NCBI RefSeq assembly: GCF_900115145.1
Contig: NZ_FOVL01000017.1
Location: forward strand, 1 to 64,000
Direction of reading: 5' to 3'
DNA length: 64,000 nt
From: Salegentibacter flavus
Lineage (GTDB): Bacteria; Bacteroidota; Bacteroidia; Flavobacteriales; Flavobacteriaceae
Position numbers and translations under genes: made by a program. Positions 44,149 to 54,413 of this stretch are shown piece after piece. Under the pieces are notes generated by a model. That model searched no databases and was not told the origin of the DNA. It worked only from the letters and a program-made list of their open reading frames with translations. Positions within the stretch are counted from its first letter, which is position 1. Each line of letters opens with the position of its first letter.

Positions 44149-46020
44149 TTGAAAAACTTTTTCATTTATTTCTTTATCGCATTTCTTTCCGCAGGAACCC
44201 TCCATGCGCAGGAGGGCAGGAAGATCGATTATACCAGCGACCGGACCCTCAAGAACGAAGAACGTTATCCCGGGGCTATTATACTGGGAAAGGTTGAAAA
44301 TCAGGTTTATTTTATTCACGAAGGAATCGAGATCTGGTGCGACCAGGCCATTCATTACGATCAGGATAACTTTTTTAAGGCCTACGGAAATGTAAGAATG
44401 CAGCAGGGTGATACCGTAAAGATGCAAAGCGATTATGCCGAGTATAACGGGAATACTCAGTTTGCCTTTGCCAGCGGAAAAGTAAAAATGGAGCGACCGC
44501 AAACCACCCTGGAGACCGACAGCCTCTTCTTTGACCGAAAAAAACAGCAGGCTTATTACCGGAGCGGTGGAAAAGTAACTGATACGGCAAGTGTACTTAC
44601 CAGCAATATAGGCAGGTATTTTTTGGAAGAAGATAAATATTCTTTTGTTTCAGAGGTTGTTTTAACCAATCCGGAATATGTGATCAATTCAGAACAACTG
44701 GATTTTTATTCTGATAGTGGGCACGCATATCTCTATGGGCCTACTACAATAGAAAGTGAGACCAGCACGGTTTACTGCGAGCGTGGATTTTACGATACCC
44801 GGGGAGATACGGGTTATTTTGTGAAGAATTCACGCATAGACTATAACAACCGACGGGTGGAAGGTGATAGTTTGTTCTTTAACCGAAATACCAACTTTGC
44901 TTCAGCTACCAATAATATTAAAGTCACCGATACCATTAATAAAAGTCTCGTAACCGGCCATTATGCCGAGGTTTTCCGGGACAGGGATTCGGTATTTATT
45001 ACCAAGAGAGCGGTTGCCGCCTCGGTACAGGATAACGACTCGCTTTTTATCCACGGTGATACTATTATGATTACCGGGAAGGCCGATCACCGTGTTATTA
45101 GAGGCTACTACGATGTAAGGCTGTTTAAAAGCGATATGAGTGGAAAGAGTGACTCCATCTACACCGACCAGGCTACGGGACTCACAAAATTGATTAATAT
45201 TAGCGAAGGCCCGGTCACTTCCATCACTGCGAGGCGTAGCCCGATTTTATGGTCGGGAGAAAGCCAGATGACGGGAGACACTATTCACTTACAAAGCAAT
45301 GTAGAAACCGAAAAACTGGATTCTCTGCGGGTTTTTAATAATGCGTTTTTAATTCAGAAAGATTCGATTAAAGGTTATAACCAGGTGAAGGGCCAGGATT
45401 TGGTGGGACTTTTTGAAGATAATGAACTTTTCCAGGTAGACATCAATAAAAATACTGAAACACTCTATTACAGCAGGAACAGTGAACAGGAGCTCATAGG
45501 GATCAATAAAACCCTTTCGAGTTCCATCAGGATCCTGATGAACGAAAGGCAAATAGACGATATTTATTATTATCAGAATGTAGATGGCACTTTGACTCCT
45601 GAAGAGGATTTTCCGATTAATGCACGGCAGCTGACAGGTTTCAACTGGCGGGGTGAAGAACGTCTGCTAAGCAAGGAAGATCTATTCAAAGGAAAGCCTG
45701 CTCCAAAATTAACCCCCATAAGAGGAATTCCATTGCCTGAGGAGGCTGAGGAGTTCTTTGAAGAGCGAGAAGAAGATGACCTACTGCTAAATGAGAATTC
45801 CAGGTTAAGGCCGGAAGATCTTCAAAATAAAAAAGATACCACCGCTACGGATCAGGATAGTTTAAGACTACCTGAAAGATTTCAGGATAAAGAAACAGAT
45901 TCCGCAACCACCAGACGGGACAGCATTCCTGCGCCCGATTACAAGAAAAAAGAAGAGGAATTACTGGAAGAATTAAAGGAACAAAATCAGCAAGAGGAAG
46001 AAGGAGGAGAAGATAATTGA
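44149..46020 (+). CDS. OstA-like (LptA/LptD N-terminal domain) exported protein
   Basis: A 623-residue exported protein with signal peptide (cleavage near LHAQ). Residues about 25-330 contain repeated OstA-like beta-jellyroll strands (ILGKVENQVYFIHEGIEIWC, VRMQQGDTVKMQSDYAEYNG), the fold that carries lipopolysaccharide in LptA, LptC and LptD. The C-terminal 120 residues are acidic and low-complexity. It may work in LPS transport across the periplasm; no barrel domain is visible, so it is not LptD itself. TTG start at 44149. The next gene's TTG overlaps its stop. Confidence 0.82.
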   Translation: MKNFFIYFFIAFLSAGTLHAQEGRKIDYTSDRTLKNEERYPGAIILGKVENQVYFIHEGIEIWCDQAIHYDQDNFFKAYGNVRMQQGDTVKMQSDYAEYNGNTQFAFASGKVKMERPQTTLETDSLFFDRKKQQAYYRSGGKVTDTASVLTSNIGRYFLEEDKYSFVSEVVLTNPEYVINSEQLDFYSDSGHAYLYGPTTIESETSTVYCERGFYDTRGDTGYFVKNSRIDYNNRRVEGDSLFFNRNTNFASATNNIKVTDTINKSLVTGHYAEVFRDRDSVFITKRAVAASVQDNDSLFIHGDTIMITGKADHRVIRGYYDVRLFKSDMSGKSDSIYTDQATGLTKLINISEGPVTSITARRSPILWSGESQMTGDTIHLQSNVETEKLDSLRVFNNAFLIQKDSIKGYNQVKGQDLVGLFEDNELFQVDINKNTETLYYSRNSEQELIGINKTLSSSIRILMNERQIDDIYYYQNVDGTLTPEEDFPINARQLTGFNWRGEERLLSKEDLFKGKPAPKLTPIRGIPLPEEAEEFFEEREEDDLLLNENSRLRPEDLQNKKDTTATDQDSLRLPERFQDKETDSATTRRDSIPAPDYKKKEEELLEELKEQNQQEEEGGEDN

Positions 46021-47213
46021 AAGAAGATTTTTTAAAATACCAGGCGCAAACCACGCCACATCCATTGGCCCTGGAAGTCTCTCATGCCAAAGGTTCTTAT
46101 ATCTACACTACCGATGGGTTAAAACATCTGGATTTTGTTGCCGGGGTATCTGCCTGTAGTTTGGGGCATTGCCATCCCCGGGTTGTAGAAGCCATAAAAG
46201 AACAGGCTGAAAAATATCTGCATGTGATGGTTTACGGGGAATACGCCCAAAAACCCGCCGTGGAACTCACCAAATTGCTGGCTCAACATTTCCCCGGATC
46301 GTTGGAGAAAACCTATTTAACCAACTCGGGTACCGAAGCTATTGAAGGTTCTCTAAAACTTGCCCGCAGGTTTACCGGCCGCACACAGATTCTTGCTGCG
46401 AAAAATGCTTACCATGGAAATACGATGGGCTCTTTAAGCCTTATGGATTATGAAGAACGACAAAAACCTTTCCGGCCACTGCTGGGAGATATAGGTTTTA
46501 TCAGTTTTAATTCTGAAGCAGATCTTGGAAAAATTACAGAGAAAACTGCCGCGGTTATCGTAGAAACCATACAAGGCGGTGCAGGCATTATACTTCCAAA
46601 AGATAATTATTTGAAAAAGCTGAAGGAGCGTTGCAATGAAGTTGGTGCCTTATTGATCCTGGATGAGATTCAGCCGGGATTTGGACGTACCGGCAAACTT
46701 TTCGGTTTTGAGAATTTTGATGTGGTTCCCGATATCGTGGCTATGGGTAAAGGCATGGGGGGCGGAATGCCGATTGGAGCCTTTTCAGCTTCTTCAGAAA
46801 TTATGGATAGCCTGAGCGATAATCCAAAAATGGGACACATTACCACCTTTGGAGGACATCCGGTAATAGCAGCGGCAGCCCTGGCCACTTTAAAAGAAAT
46901 CACCGAAACTGACCTTATGGCAGAGGCACTTGAGAAGGAAAAATTAATCAGGGAAACGCTGGTTCACCCGTTGATAAAGGAAATTCGCGGGATGGGACTT
47001 ATGCTTGCCCTTATCCTTCCTTCAGAAGAAATCGTCAATGAAGTTATATTAAGATGTAAAGAGCAGCAACTTATTCTTTTCTGGCTATTGTTCGAGAAAA
47101 AGGCTATTAGGATCACTCCTCCGCTTACAATTTCAAAAGAAGAAACTTTGAAAGCTTGTGGCATTATTCTTGACATATTGGATGAGATTGATAATCAAGA
47201 AACAAACTGTTAA
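46017..47213 (+). CDS. Class III aminotransferase, acetylornithine/ornithine type
   Basis: A 398-residue PLP enzyme. Conserved parts: HPLALEVSHAKGSYIYTTDG, the NSGTEAIEGSLKLAR block, AYHGNTMGS, LILDEIQPGFGRTG (cofactor Asp) and the Schiff-base lysine K245 in VAMGKGMGGG. It is clearly distinct from RocD at 366-1610; possible substrates are acetylornithine, GABA or another omega-amino acid. Start is TTG, overlapping the upstream stop codon, which implies coupled translation. Confidence 0.85.
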   Translation: MKEDFLKYQAQTTPHPLALEVSHAKGSYIYTTDGLKHLDFVAGVSACSLGHCHPRVVEAIKEQAEKYLHVMVYGEYAQKPAVELTKLLAQHFPGSLEKTYLTNSGTEAIEGSLKLARRFTGRTQILAAKNAYHGNTMGSLSLMDYEERQKPFRPLLGDIGFISFNSEADLGKITEKTAAVIVETIQGGAGIILPKDNYLKKLKERCNEVGALLILDEIQPGFGRTGKLFGFENFDVVPDIVAMGKGMGGGMPIGAFSASSEIMDSLSDNPKMGHITTFGGHPVIAAAALATLKEITETDLMAEALEKEKLIRETLVHPLIKEIRGMGLMLALILPSEEIVNEVILRCKEQQLILFWLLFEKKAIRITPPLTISKEETLKACGIILDILDEIDNQETNC

Positions 47214-47304
47214 TTAATTTGTTAACAACAATATAAAATTTAGGGATTTTTGCCAGTAATCATTTATAAATTTAGAATTGTAGAAATCCCGTAATTCCCT
47301 GTCT

Positions 47305-48702
47305 ATGCAATTAAGTCATAACGACGAAAATAATTTCTCTCTTACCCGCTTCGAATCTATGTTAAAAACAAACGATGTTTTGTTTTTTGATTCCAACGAA
47401 TTTGAGAACATTATAAACTACTACCTGGAAAACGGTAAAATAGCTCTGGCCAAAAAAGCCATTAAGCTTGGATTGGCGCAACACCCAAGTTCTACAAACC
47501 TGAAACTTTTTAAGGTGGAGATCCTTGTATTTGAAGATAAACTGGATCTTGCAGATGGATTGCTTAACGAGCTTCAGGACCTGGAATCTTCTAATGAGGA
47601 GATCTATATCCAGAAAGCCCAGATCTTTTCTAAAAGAGACGAACACCTAAAGGCCATACAGATGCTGGAAATGGCCCTGGAAAATACCCTTGATGAGGCC
47701 GAAGTATATTCGCTAATCGGGATGGAATACCTTTTCCTCGAGGATTTCGAAAACGCTAAGTATAGCTTTATGCAGTGTCTGGAAGCCGATGAAGAAGATT
47801 ATTCTGCGCTTTATAATATTATGTACTGCTTCGACTTTCTTGATCAAAAAGAAGATGCTATTGATTACCTGAATATGTACCTGGACAAAAATCCATACTG
47901 CGAGGTAGCCTGGCACCAGGTGGGAAAACAATATTTTGACCTGAAAGATTATCAGAAAGCACTTTCGGCTTTTGATTTTGCGATAATAAGCGATGATAAT
48001 TTTATTGGGGCCTACCTTGAAAAAGGAAAAGTGCTGGAGAAGCTTGGGCGTTATAATGAAGCCATAGAAAATTACAAAATAACCCTGGAACTGGACGACC
48101 CTACTTCCTTTGCTTATTTGCGTATTGGAAAAAGCTTTGAAAAACTAGGTTTAGATGAACTTGCTTTAAAGCATTACAAGCAATGCGTTCACGAAGATCC
48201 CTTGCTTGATAAAGGCTGGATCGCTATAACCGATTTTCACATCAGGACCAAAAACTTTCAGAAAGCGCTTTACTATATCAATAAAGCGATAAGTATCGAC
48301 GAAGAGAATGTGCTTTACTGGAAGCGTTATGCAAAGATCAATAACAGGTTGAAATTTTATGAAGAAGCAGAAATTGGCTACAAAAAGAGCCTTGAACTGG
48401 GGAATTATGAATTGGAAACCTGGATAAAACGTTGTGATATCCTTACCGATCTGGGCGAATTTGAAATTGCGGTTAATAACCTGAATCAGGCGCTGGAGTT
48501 TCACCCTGATTCTGCCGAATTAGAATTCAGGCTTGCGGGTTTATATTTCAACCTGAACGAAGGCGATAAAGCTTATTATCACTTAAATAACGGTCTTAAA
48601 ATTGATGCTGAATATTATATCATCATCGAAGAACTTTTCCCACAAATCTTTCAGCGTAAAAGCGTAAAAGAAATTATAAATTCCTTTATAAACCTCTCTT
48701 AG
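47305..48702 (+). CDS. Tetratricopeptide repeat protein
   Basis: A 465-residue soluble protein built almost wholly of TPR units (about eleven), for example KAIQMLEMALENTLDEAEVY, YNEAIENYKITLELDDPTSF and KALYYINKAISIDEENVLYW. No signal peptide or enzyme domain is seen. TPR arrays are protein-binding scaffolds; the partner is unknown. Conserved position before DUF368 genes in flavobacteria suggests a housekeeping role. Confidence 0.88.
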   Translation: MQLSHNDENNFSLTRFESMLKTNDVLFFDSNEFENIINYYLENGKIALAKKAIKLGLAQHPSSTNLKLFKVEILVFEDKLDLADGLLNELQDLESSNEEIYIQKAQIFSKRDEHLKAIQMLEMALENTLDEAEVYSLIGMEYLFLEDFENAKYSFMQCLEADEEDYSALYNIMYCFDFLDQKEDAIDYLNMYLDKNPYCEVAWHQVGKQYFDLKDYQKALSAFDFAIISDDNFIGAYLEKGKVLEKLGRYNEAIENYKITLELDDPTSFAYLRIGKSFEKLGLDELALKHYKQCVHEDPLLDKGWIAITDFHIRTKNFQKALYYINKAISIDEENVLYWKRYAKINNRLKFYEEAEIGYKKSLELGNYELETWIKRCDILTDLGEFEIAVNNLNQALEFHPDSAELEFRLAGLYFNLNEGDKAYYHLNNGLKIDAEYYIIIEELFPQIFQRKSVKEIINSFINLS

Positions 48703-48742
48703 TTATTTTGCTAACTTTGGATGGAATTTATAATTTTCAAGA

Positions 48743-49681
48743 ATGCAAAGAGGCTTTTATGATTACCTTACTATAAGCTTAAAAGGAATGGCCATGGGTG
48801 CTGCAGATGTGGTTCCCGGAGTCTCAGGCGGAACAATCGCTTTTATTTCAGGAATTTACGAAGAACTTATCTCCACCATTAGTGGAGTAAAACCTTCTTT
48901 AATTAAAACCTGGAGAACAGACGGCTTTAAAGCAATGTGGAAGGAGCTCAATGGCCCTTTTATAATCGCTCTTTTCTCAGGCATTCTTATAAGCCTCTTT
49001 ACCGTAATGCGGCTGGCCAACTACCTTCTGGAAAACCATCCTATCCTTATCTGGTCTTTCTTTTTCGGGCTAGTAGTTGCCAGTGTGTGGTATGTAGGAA
49101 GCCAGATACCAAGATGGAATTTTAAAGTAACACTCTCCCTTATAATAGGAGCAGCTATTGCCTTTTATATAGTTTCTTTACCTCCTCTGGGAGCAAATAC
49201 CGGGAACCTCTTTATTTTCTTTGCCGGTGCGATTGCCATTTGCGCGATGATCTTACCGGGAATTTCAGGTGCATTTATCCTGGTTTTGCTGGGAGCCTAC
49301 AAAACGATAACCGAAGCTGCACACGATTTCGATTTCAAAACCCTGGGGATTTTTGCCGTGGGTGCCGTGGTAGGACTACTAAGTTTTTCTAAATTGCTAA
49401 AATGGCTTTTTGTTCATTATACAAATATCACCCTGGCGGTCCTCACAGGATTTATCGCCGGTTCCCTGAATAAAATATGGCCGTGGAAAGAAGTGCTTGA
49501 AACCGAATTTTACGGTGACAAAGAGGTCGTTTTAAAAGAGGCCTCGGTATTACCATGGAATTTTGACGGAGAGGCTAATACCCTTTACGCCATAATATTA
49601 ATGTTGGTAGGCTTTCTGCTAATCTTTCTTTTGGAACGCTTTGCCAGTAAAAACCCTGAACAGGAAAATGCAACAGACTAG
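48743..49681 (+). CDS. DUF368 membrane protein (PopT-like polyprenyl-phosphate transporter), copy 1
   Basis: A 312-residue polytopic membrane protein with eight or more helices. The family signatures are GMAMGAADVVPGVSGGTIAF near the start and ICAMILPGISGAFILVLLGAYK in the middle. DUF368 proteins have been linked to recycling of undecaprenyl phosphate across the membrane for wall and surface-glycan synthesis; that role is inferred here. The second copy begins 14 bases before its stop codon. Confidence 0.88.
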   Translation: MQRGFYDYLTISLKGMAMGAADVVPGVSGGTIAFISGIYEELISTISGVKPSLIKTWRTDGFKAMWKELNGPFIIALFSGILISLFTVMRLANYLLENHPILIWSFFFGLVVASVWYVGSQIPRWNFKVTLSLIIGAAIAFYIVSLPPLGANTGNLFIFFAGAIAICAMILPGISGAFILVLLGAYKTITEAAHDFDFKTLGIFAVGAVVGLLSFSKLLKWLFVHYTNITLAVLTGFIAGSLNKIWPWKEVLETEFYGDKEVVLKEASVLPWNFDGEANTLYAIILMLVGFLLIFLLERFASKNPEQENATD

Positions 49682-50696
49682 AACCCTTACCGATAAAGTA
49701 CTGCTGGTACTTAAAGGTTTGGCTATGGGTGCCGCCAACAAAGTTCCCGGGATTTCGGGAGGCGTGGTGGCTTTTGTGGCCGGGTTCTATGAAGAATTTA
49801 TTTATTCGCTTCAGAAGATTAATCTGAAGGCTTTCAAATTGCTTATTAATGGTAGGTTTAGAAGTCTGTACCAATATGTAAATGGAAGATTTCTTGGGCT
49901 GCTTATCTTAGGAATGCTCATTAGTTATTTCAGCGTTTCCAAGCTTCTGGACCTGCTCATGCTGGAATATGAACTATTTGTGTGGGCATCTTTCTTCGGG
50001 ATGATTATAGGTTCTATTTACTATATCAGTATGGATTTTGAAGAATGGAGCCAGCGTAGCCTGGCTTTTGTAGCTATGGGAATAATGGCCGGTCTGGCTA
50101 TTAGTTTTCTGGAACCTGCAAGGGAAAATGACAACCTATGGTTCGTATTTTTCTGCGGAATGGTGGGCGTTTCAGGGATGACCCTTCCCGGCCTCTCAGG
50201 GTCTTTCATCCTTATCTTGCTGGGAAATTATGTCCTGTTACTCGTAGATTCGGTAAATGCGCTTTATGATACTATTGCTGATCTTTTCCTGCTGGATTTC
50301 AGCTTCCTGGAAAATGCCGAAAGAATGCGTCTTTTAAAGGTAATGACCGTTTTTGCCTTGGGCTCCCTTGCGGGATTGGTGAGTTTATCACATCTCCTGG
50401 GATTTGTCCTGAAACATTATAAAAAAGACACATATGCCACCATTATTGGTTTCATTACCGGATCGCTTGGGGTGGTCTGGCCCTGGAAGGAAAAGATCTA
50501 CCAAATTGGGGCCGATGGAAATATTATGATAGACAGCACCGGGAATAAGGTTCTGGATAATTACGACCGATATTTTCCTTCTTTCAGTTTTTCAGAAACC
50601 TGGCTGGCGATTTTCTTTATTATCCTGGGTGCCTTCCTTGTTCTGGGAATGGCATGGTATGAAAAGAAAAACTCTAAAATAAAATCGGTGCAATGA
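49668..50696 (+). CDS. DUF368 membrane protein (PopT-like), copy 2
   Basis: A 342-residue paralogue of the preceding protein, with the same two signatures: GLAMGAANKVPGISGGVVAF and VGVSGMTLPGLSGSFILILL. It has a longer loop before the last helix. I start it at ATG 49668 (MQQTRTLTDKV), overlapping the upstream gene by 14 bases; an ATG nine codons earlier is less likely. The copies are clearly diverged, so the duplication is old. The aroE start codon overlaps its stop (ATGA). Confidence 0.87.
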   Translation: MQQTRTLTDKVLLVLKGLAMGAANKVPGISGGVVAFVAGFYEEFIYSLQKINLKAFKLLINGRFRSLYQYVNGRFLGLLILGMLISYFSVSKLLDLLMLEYELFVWASFFGMIIGSIYYISMDFEEWSQRSLAFVAMGIMAGLAISFLEPARENDNLWFVFFCGMVGVSGMTLPGLSGSFILILLGNYVLLLVDSVNALYDTIADLFLLDFSFLENAERMRLLKVMTVFALGSLAGLVSLSHLLGFVLKHYKKDTYATIIGFITGSLGVVWPWKEKIYQIGADGNIMIDSTGNKVLDNYDRYFPSFSFSETWLAIFFIILGAFLVLGMAWYEKKNSKIKSVQ

Positions 50697-51424
50697 AGAC
50701 TTACGGCCTTGTTGGAAAAAACATAGATTATTCTTTTTCAAGAACCTATTTCACCAAAAAGTTCAATAGAGAGAATATCGCTGCGGAGTACAAAAATTTT
50801 GACCTGGAGGAAATAAACCAGTTTCCTCAAATTCTACAGAACAACCCGGGAATTTCAGGTTTAAATGTTACCATTCCATACAAACAGGCTGTTATTCCAT
50901 TCCTGGATAAACTATCTGCCGATGCCGAAAAAATAGGCGCTGTAAACACGATTGAAATTGAAAAAGACCAGACATTAACCGGTCATAATACCGATTTTAT
51001 AGGTTTCAAGGAATCGATCCAGGCATTGCTTGAAGCACATCATAAAAAGGCTCTTATTCTTGGAACAGGCGGCGCTTCAAAAGCTGTAGCCTATACCCTG
51101 GAGGATCTTGGAATTCAGTACAAATTTGTATCAAGAAAAGCAGGAAATGATCGGCTTGATTATGCCGCGATAGATAAGAAGCTTTTACAGGAGTTTTCTA
51201 TAATTGTCAATTGTACCCCGCTGGGCACTTTCCCGGCAGTAGAAAAACACCCTCCGCTCCCTTTTCAATATATTAACTCTTCCCATTTGGTTTACGATCT
51301 CATTTACAATCCCGAGAGCACTAAATTGATGGACCTTGCCCGCAAACAAGGTGCAAGGGTTTCCAATGGCCTTAAAATGCTGGAACTTCAGGCCGAAGCT
51401 GCCTGGAGAATCTGGAACTCCTAA
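50693..51424 (+). CDS. aroE: Shikimate dehydrogenase
   Basis: A 243-residue NADP-dependent enzyme that reduces 3-dehydroshikimate to shikimate in aromatic amino-acid synthesis. Seen: the substrate site NVTIPYKQAVIPFLD with the catalytic lysine, GAVNTI, the partner Asp in GHNTDFIGF, and the nucleotide motif GTGGASKAV. The C-terminal NGLKMLELQAEAAWRIW is also conserved. Overlaps the upstream gene by four bases. Confidence 0.94.
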   Translation: MKTYGLVGKNIDYSFSRTYFTKKFNRENIAAEYKNFDLEEINQFPQILQNNPGISGLNVTIPYKQAVIPFLDKLSADAEKIGAVNTIEIEKDQTLTGHNTDFIGFKESIQALLEAHHKKALILGTGGASKAVAYTLEDLGIQYKFVSRKAGNDRLDYAAIDKKLLQEFSIIVNCTPLGTFPAVEKHPPLPFQYINSSHLVYDLIYNPESTKLMDLARKQGARVSNGLKMLELQAEAAWRIWNS

Positions 51425-51539
51425 GCCTTATTCCCACAGTTTTTAATCTGTACAAATAGGGCTAATAGTTTGTCCAATTTTAGTGGAGTTACTATCTTTC
51501 AGCCTAAATAAATTTTGACGAACCTTAACATTGAAAGAT

Positions 51540-53774
51540 ATGTCTCAAGAAGAAAATGAAAACAGAAAGGAAGAGCTTTCTAACAAAAATCTGCAAAAGC
51601 CTGAAAATAAGGAGCAGAAAGAAAGCCAGGGAAATGTAAACGAGGAGAATTCATTTTCTAAACCCGAAGAAGAGGAAAAATCTGAAGAAAAAGAATCACA
51701 GCAAAGCATTTCAGAGAAAAAAGAAAGTGAACTGGAAGATGCTATGGTAGAAGAAGCTACTTCAGGAAAATCTTCAAAAGATAAGGAGGCCGCAGATAGT
51801 TTGGAGGAGTCGCTGATTGAGGAAGATAAGGCTTCAAAGGAGAAAGAAGAACCGAAAGGCGACACAGATAAAAAAGAAGCACCCACGGATAGCAATGTAG
51901 CTGGTTCAGAAAAAGATTCAGAAGAAAATTCAGATCAGGAAGAAGAAGAAGAAGAAGAAGAAAGCGAAACCAAAACTCCAAAAGATGCCCAGGAAGATGT
52001 AGATAACGCGGTAGCCGAAGATAGTGAAGACGAAAGTGCCGGAGAGCGACACAATATTGCGCAAAAGGATTATCACTCCATGAGCAAAGAAGAGCTTGCC
52101 GACGAGTTGGAGCATCTTATAAAGACAGAAAAGGTACAGGCAATTAAAGAGCACGTTGCAGAAATTCGTACTGAATTCAATGCGAAGTTCGATGAGGAAC
52201 TGGAGGAGAAAAAGGAGGATTTTCTGGCCGATGGCGGAAACATTATAGACTTCCACTACTCTACCCCATTAAAAAAGCGCTTCAATTCTCTTATTTTTGA
52301 TTATAAGGAAAAGCGCAATAAATATTACCAGCAACTTAAGCAGGATCTCAATAAAAACCTGAATACCCGCCTTAAGATTATCGAGGAATTAAAAGGCCTG
52401 ATTGATGTTGAAGAGAATATAAACACCACCTATAAACATTTTAAAGAACTACAGGATCGCTGGAAGGTCGCAGGACCTATCCCACGGGATCAGTACAATA
52501 ATGTTTGGAACACCTACCATCACCACGTAGAGAATTTCTATGATTTCCTGCATTTAAACAGGGAATTTCGCGATATGGATTTCAAACATAACCTCGAGCA
52601 AAAACTCAAGGTTATAGATCGCGCTGAAGAGTTATTACAAGAGGCAGATGTGAACCGTGCCTTTAGGGAATTGCAGATGCTTCACAAAATGTGGAAAGAG
52701 GAGCTTGGGCCTGTCGGCAAGGAATATAGGGAGGAGATTTGGGATCGGTTTAGTACTACCACCAAAAAGATACACGACAAACGCCAGGAATATTTCAGCA
52801 AACTTGATGAAGAGTTTGAGGAAAACTGGAAGAAGAAACAGGAGATCATTGAAAAGATCAGGCTAATTGCCGAAGAGAATTATACCACTCACAATAAGTG
52901 GCAACAAAAGATCAAAGAAATTGAGGCCTTAAGGGAAGAATTCTTCAAAGCCGGGAAAGTGCCCCGCAGTAAGAATGAAGAAACCTGGAGCCAATTCAAA
53001 CAGGAAGTAAGAAAATTTAACCGTAATAAGAATACTTTCTATAAAAATCTTAAAAAGCAGCAATACGACAATCTGGAGAAGAAAAAGGAACTGATCAAAA
53101 TCGCTGATGACAATAAAGACAGCGACGATTTCAAGACCGTAACCCCTTTGATGAAAAAGATCCAGGCCGATTGGAAAAAGGTTGGTCATGTACCCCGCAA
53201 AGACAGCGACAAGGTATGGAAGCAATTCAAAGCAGCCTGCAACCACTATTTCGACAGATTGCACGCCAATCGCAATGAAGAAAACCAGGAAGAATTTGAA
53301 GCCTACGACAGGAAAAAGGAAATCCTCGATAAACTAAAAGCTCTTGAACTTAGCGGAGATAAAAAAGAGGATCTTCCAAAAATCAAGGAGTTGATCGCTG
53401 CATGGAGGGAAGTTGGCAGAGTTCCTCAAAACAAAAGATTTATTGAAGGAAAATTCAACAAGACGTTGGATCAGGTCTTCAATAAAATCGATATGGACAA
53501 GACTAAGGTCGAAATGATGAAGTATGAAAATAAACTCCAATCCATCAATGAAGCCGAAGATGACCGAAAGCTGCAGAACGAGCATTATTTTCTGACCAAA
53601 AAGATAGAAGAGACCAAAGCTGAGATTCGCCAGTTGGAAAATAACCTCCAGTTCTTCTCAAATGTAGATGAGGATAATCCGCTTGTACAGGAAGTTCACA
53701 AGAACATCGCCGATCATAAGGCGCAGCTTGAGGTCTGGAAAGAAAAATTACGAAAGATCAAATCGCTCTATTAA
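51540..53774 (+). CDS. DUF349 repeat protein with acidic N-terminus
   Basis: A 744-residue protein. The first 170 residues are a low-complexity Glu/Lys/Ser region including a run of nine acidic residues. The rest is helical and contains five DUF349-like repeats with the W-K/R-x-x-G-x-V/I-P-R core: DRWKVAGPIPRDQ, KMWKEELGPVGKE, EEFFKAGKVPRSK, ADWKKVGHVPRKD and AAWREVGRVPQNK. A coiled coil closes the C terminus. DUF349 function is unknown. ATG 51540 is preferred to the in-frame ATG at 51531. Confidence 0.85.
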   Translation: MSQEENENRKEELSNKNLQKPENKEQKESQGNVNEENSFSKPEEEEKSEEKESQQSISEKKESELEDAMVEEATSGKSSKDKEAADSLEESLIEEDKASKEKEEPKGDTDKKEAPTDSNVAGSEKDSEENSDQEEEEEEEESETKTPKDAQEDVDNAVAEDSEDESAGERHNIAQKDYHSMSKEELADELEHLIKTEKVQAIKEHVAEIRTEFNAKFDEELEEKKEDFLADGGNIIDFHYSTPLKKRFNSLIFDYKEKRNKYYQQLKQDLNKNLNTRLKIIEELKGLIDVEENINTTYKHFKELQDRWKVAGPIPRDQYNNVWNTYHHHVENFYDFLHLNREFRDMDFKHNLEQKLKVIDRAEELLQEADVNRAFRELQMLHKMWKEELGPVGKEYREEIWDRFSTTTKKIHDKRQEYFSKLDEEFEENWKKKQEIIEKIRLIAEENYTTHNKWQQKIKEIEALREEFFKAGKVPRSKNEETWSQFKQEVRKFNRNKNTFYKNLKKQQYDNLEKKKELIKIADDNKDSDDFKTVTPLMKKIQADWKKVGHVPRKDSDKVWKQFKAACNHYFDRLHANRNEENQEEFEAYDRKKEILDKLKALELSGDKKEDLPKIKELIAAWREVGRVPQNKRFIEGKFNKTLDQVFNKIDMDKTKVEMMKYENKLQSINEAEDDRKLQNEHYFLTKKIEETKAEIRQLENNLQFFSNVDEDNPLVQEVHKNIADHKAQLEVWKEKLRKIKSLY

Positions 53775-53786
53775 AATTTCTTCAGA

Positions 53787-54413
53787 ATGAATTGCACTTT
53801 ATGCGGTGCTGAGACCAAAGCATTCTGGAAAAGTAAAAACCGGGAATTTGTTGCCTGTACTAATTGTGGAGGCATCCAGCTTTTATCTGAATTTTATATT
53901 ACAGAAGTTGCCGAGAAGGACCGGTATTTAACCCATAACAATGATGTAGAGGATCCCCGGTATCAGAAATTCGTTAGCCCGATAACAACCCGGATTTTAA
54001 ATGATTTTTCAGTTACAAAAACGGGATTAGACTATGGATGTGGCACGGGCCCGGTTGTAACCACCGAATTAGAAAAACAAGGCTTTTCGGTAGCGCTTTA
54101 TGATCCTTATTTCTATCCGGATAAAGGTGTTTTGAAAAACTCTTACGATTTTATTATTTGCTGTGAAGTGATGGAGCACTTCTATGATCCGGCCGGGGAA
54201 TTCCGGGAGCTCTCCGATAAATTAAATCCTGGCGGAAAACTCTATTGCAAAACTTCTCTGTATTCTGAAGACATCGGCTTTGACAACTGGTATTACAAAA
54301 ACGATCCCACCCACGTATTTTTCTATACAGAAAAAAGTTTGCTCTGGATAAAAGATAATTTAGGATTCAGCAAGGTAGAGATAGCACCGAAGCTGATTGT
54401 GTTTAGCAAATAA
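53787..54413 (+). CDS. Class I methyltransferase with N-terminal zinc ribbon
   Basis: A 208-residue protein. C3, C6, C24 and C27 (two CxxC pairs) form an N-terminal zinc ribbon; then a SAM-binding domain follows with LDYGCGTGPV, ICCEVMEHFYDP and LNPGGKLYCKT. The substrate is unknown; small-molecule or sugar methyltransferases with this ribbon are common. Begins 12 bases after the DUF349 gene and ends directly against the convergent mazG. Confidence 0.83.
   Translation: MNCTLCGAETKAFWKSKNREFVACTNCGGIQLLSEFYITEVAEKDRYLTHNNDVEDPRYQKFVSPITTRILNDFSVTKTGLDYGCGTGPVVTTELEKQGFSVALYDPYFYPDKGVLKNSYDFIICCEVMEHFYDPAGEFRELSDKLNPGGKLYCKTSLYSEDIGFDNWYYKNDPTHVFFYTEKSLLWIKDNLGFSKVEIAPKLIVFSK

Noticed and set aside
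51545-51895. Serine-rich antisense frame opposite the DUF349 gene
   Set aside because: It mirrors the Glu/Lys-rich low-complexity region on the other strand.
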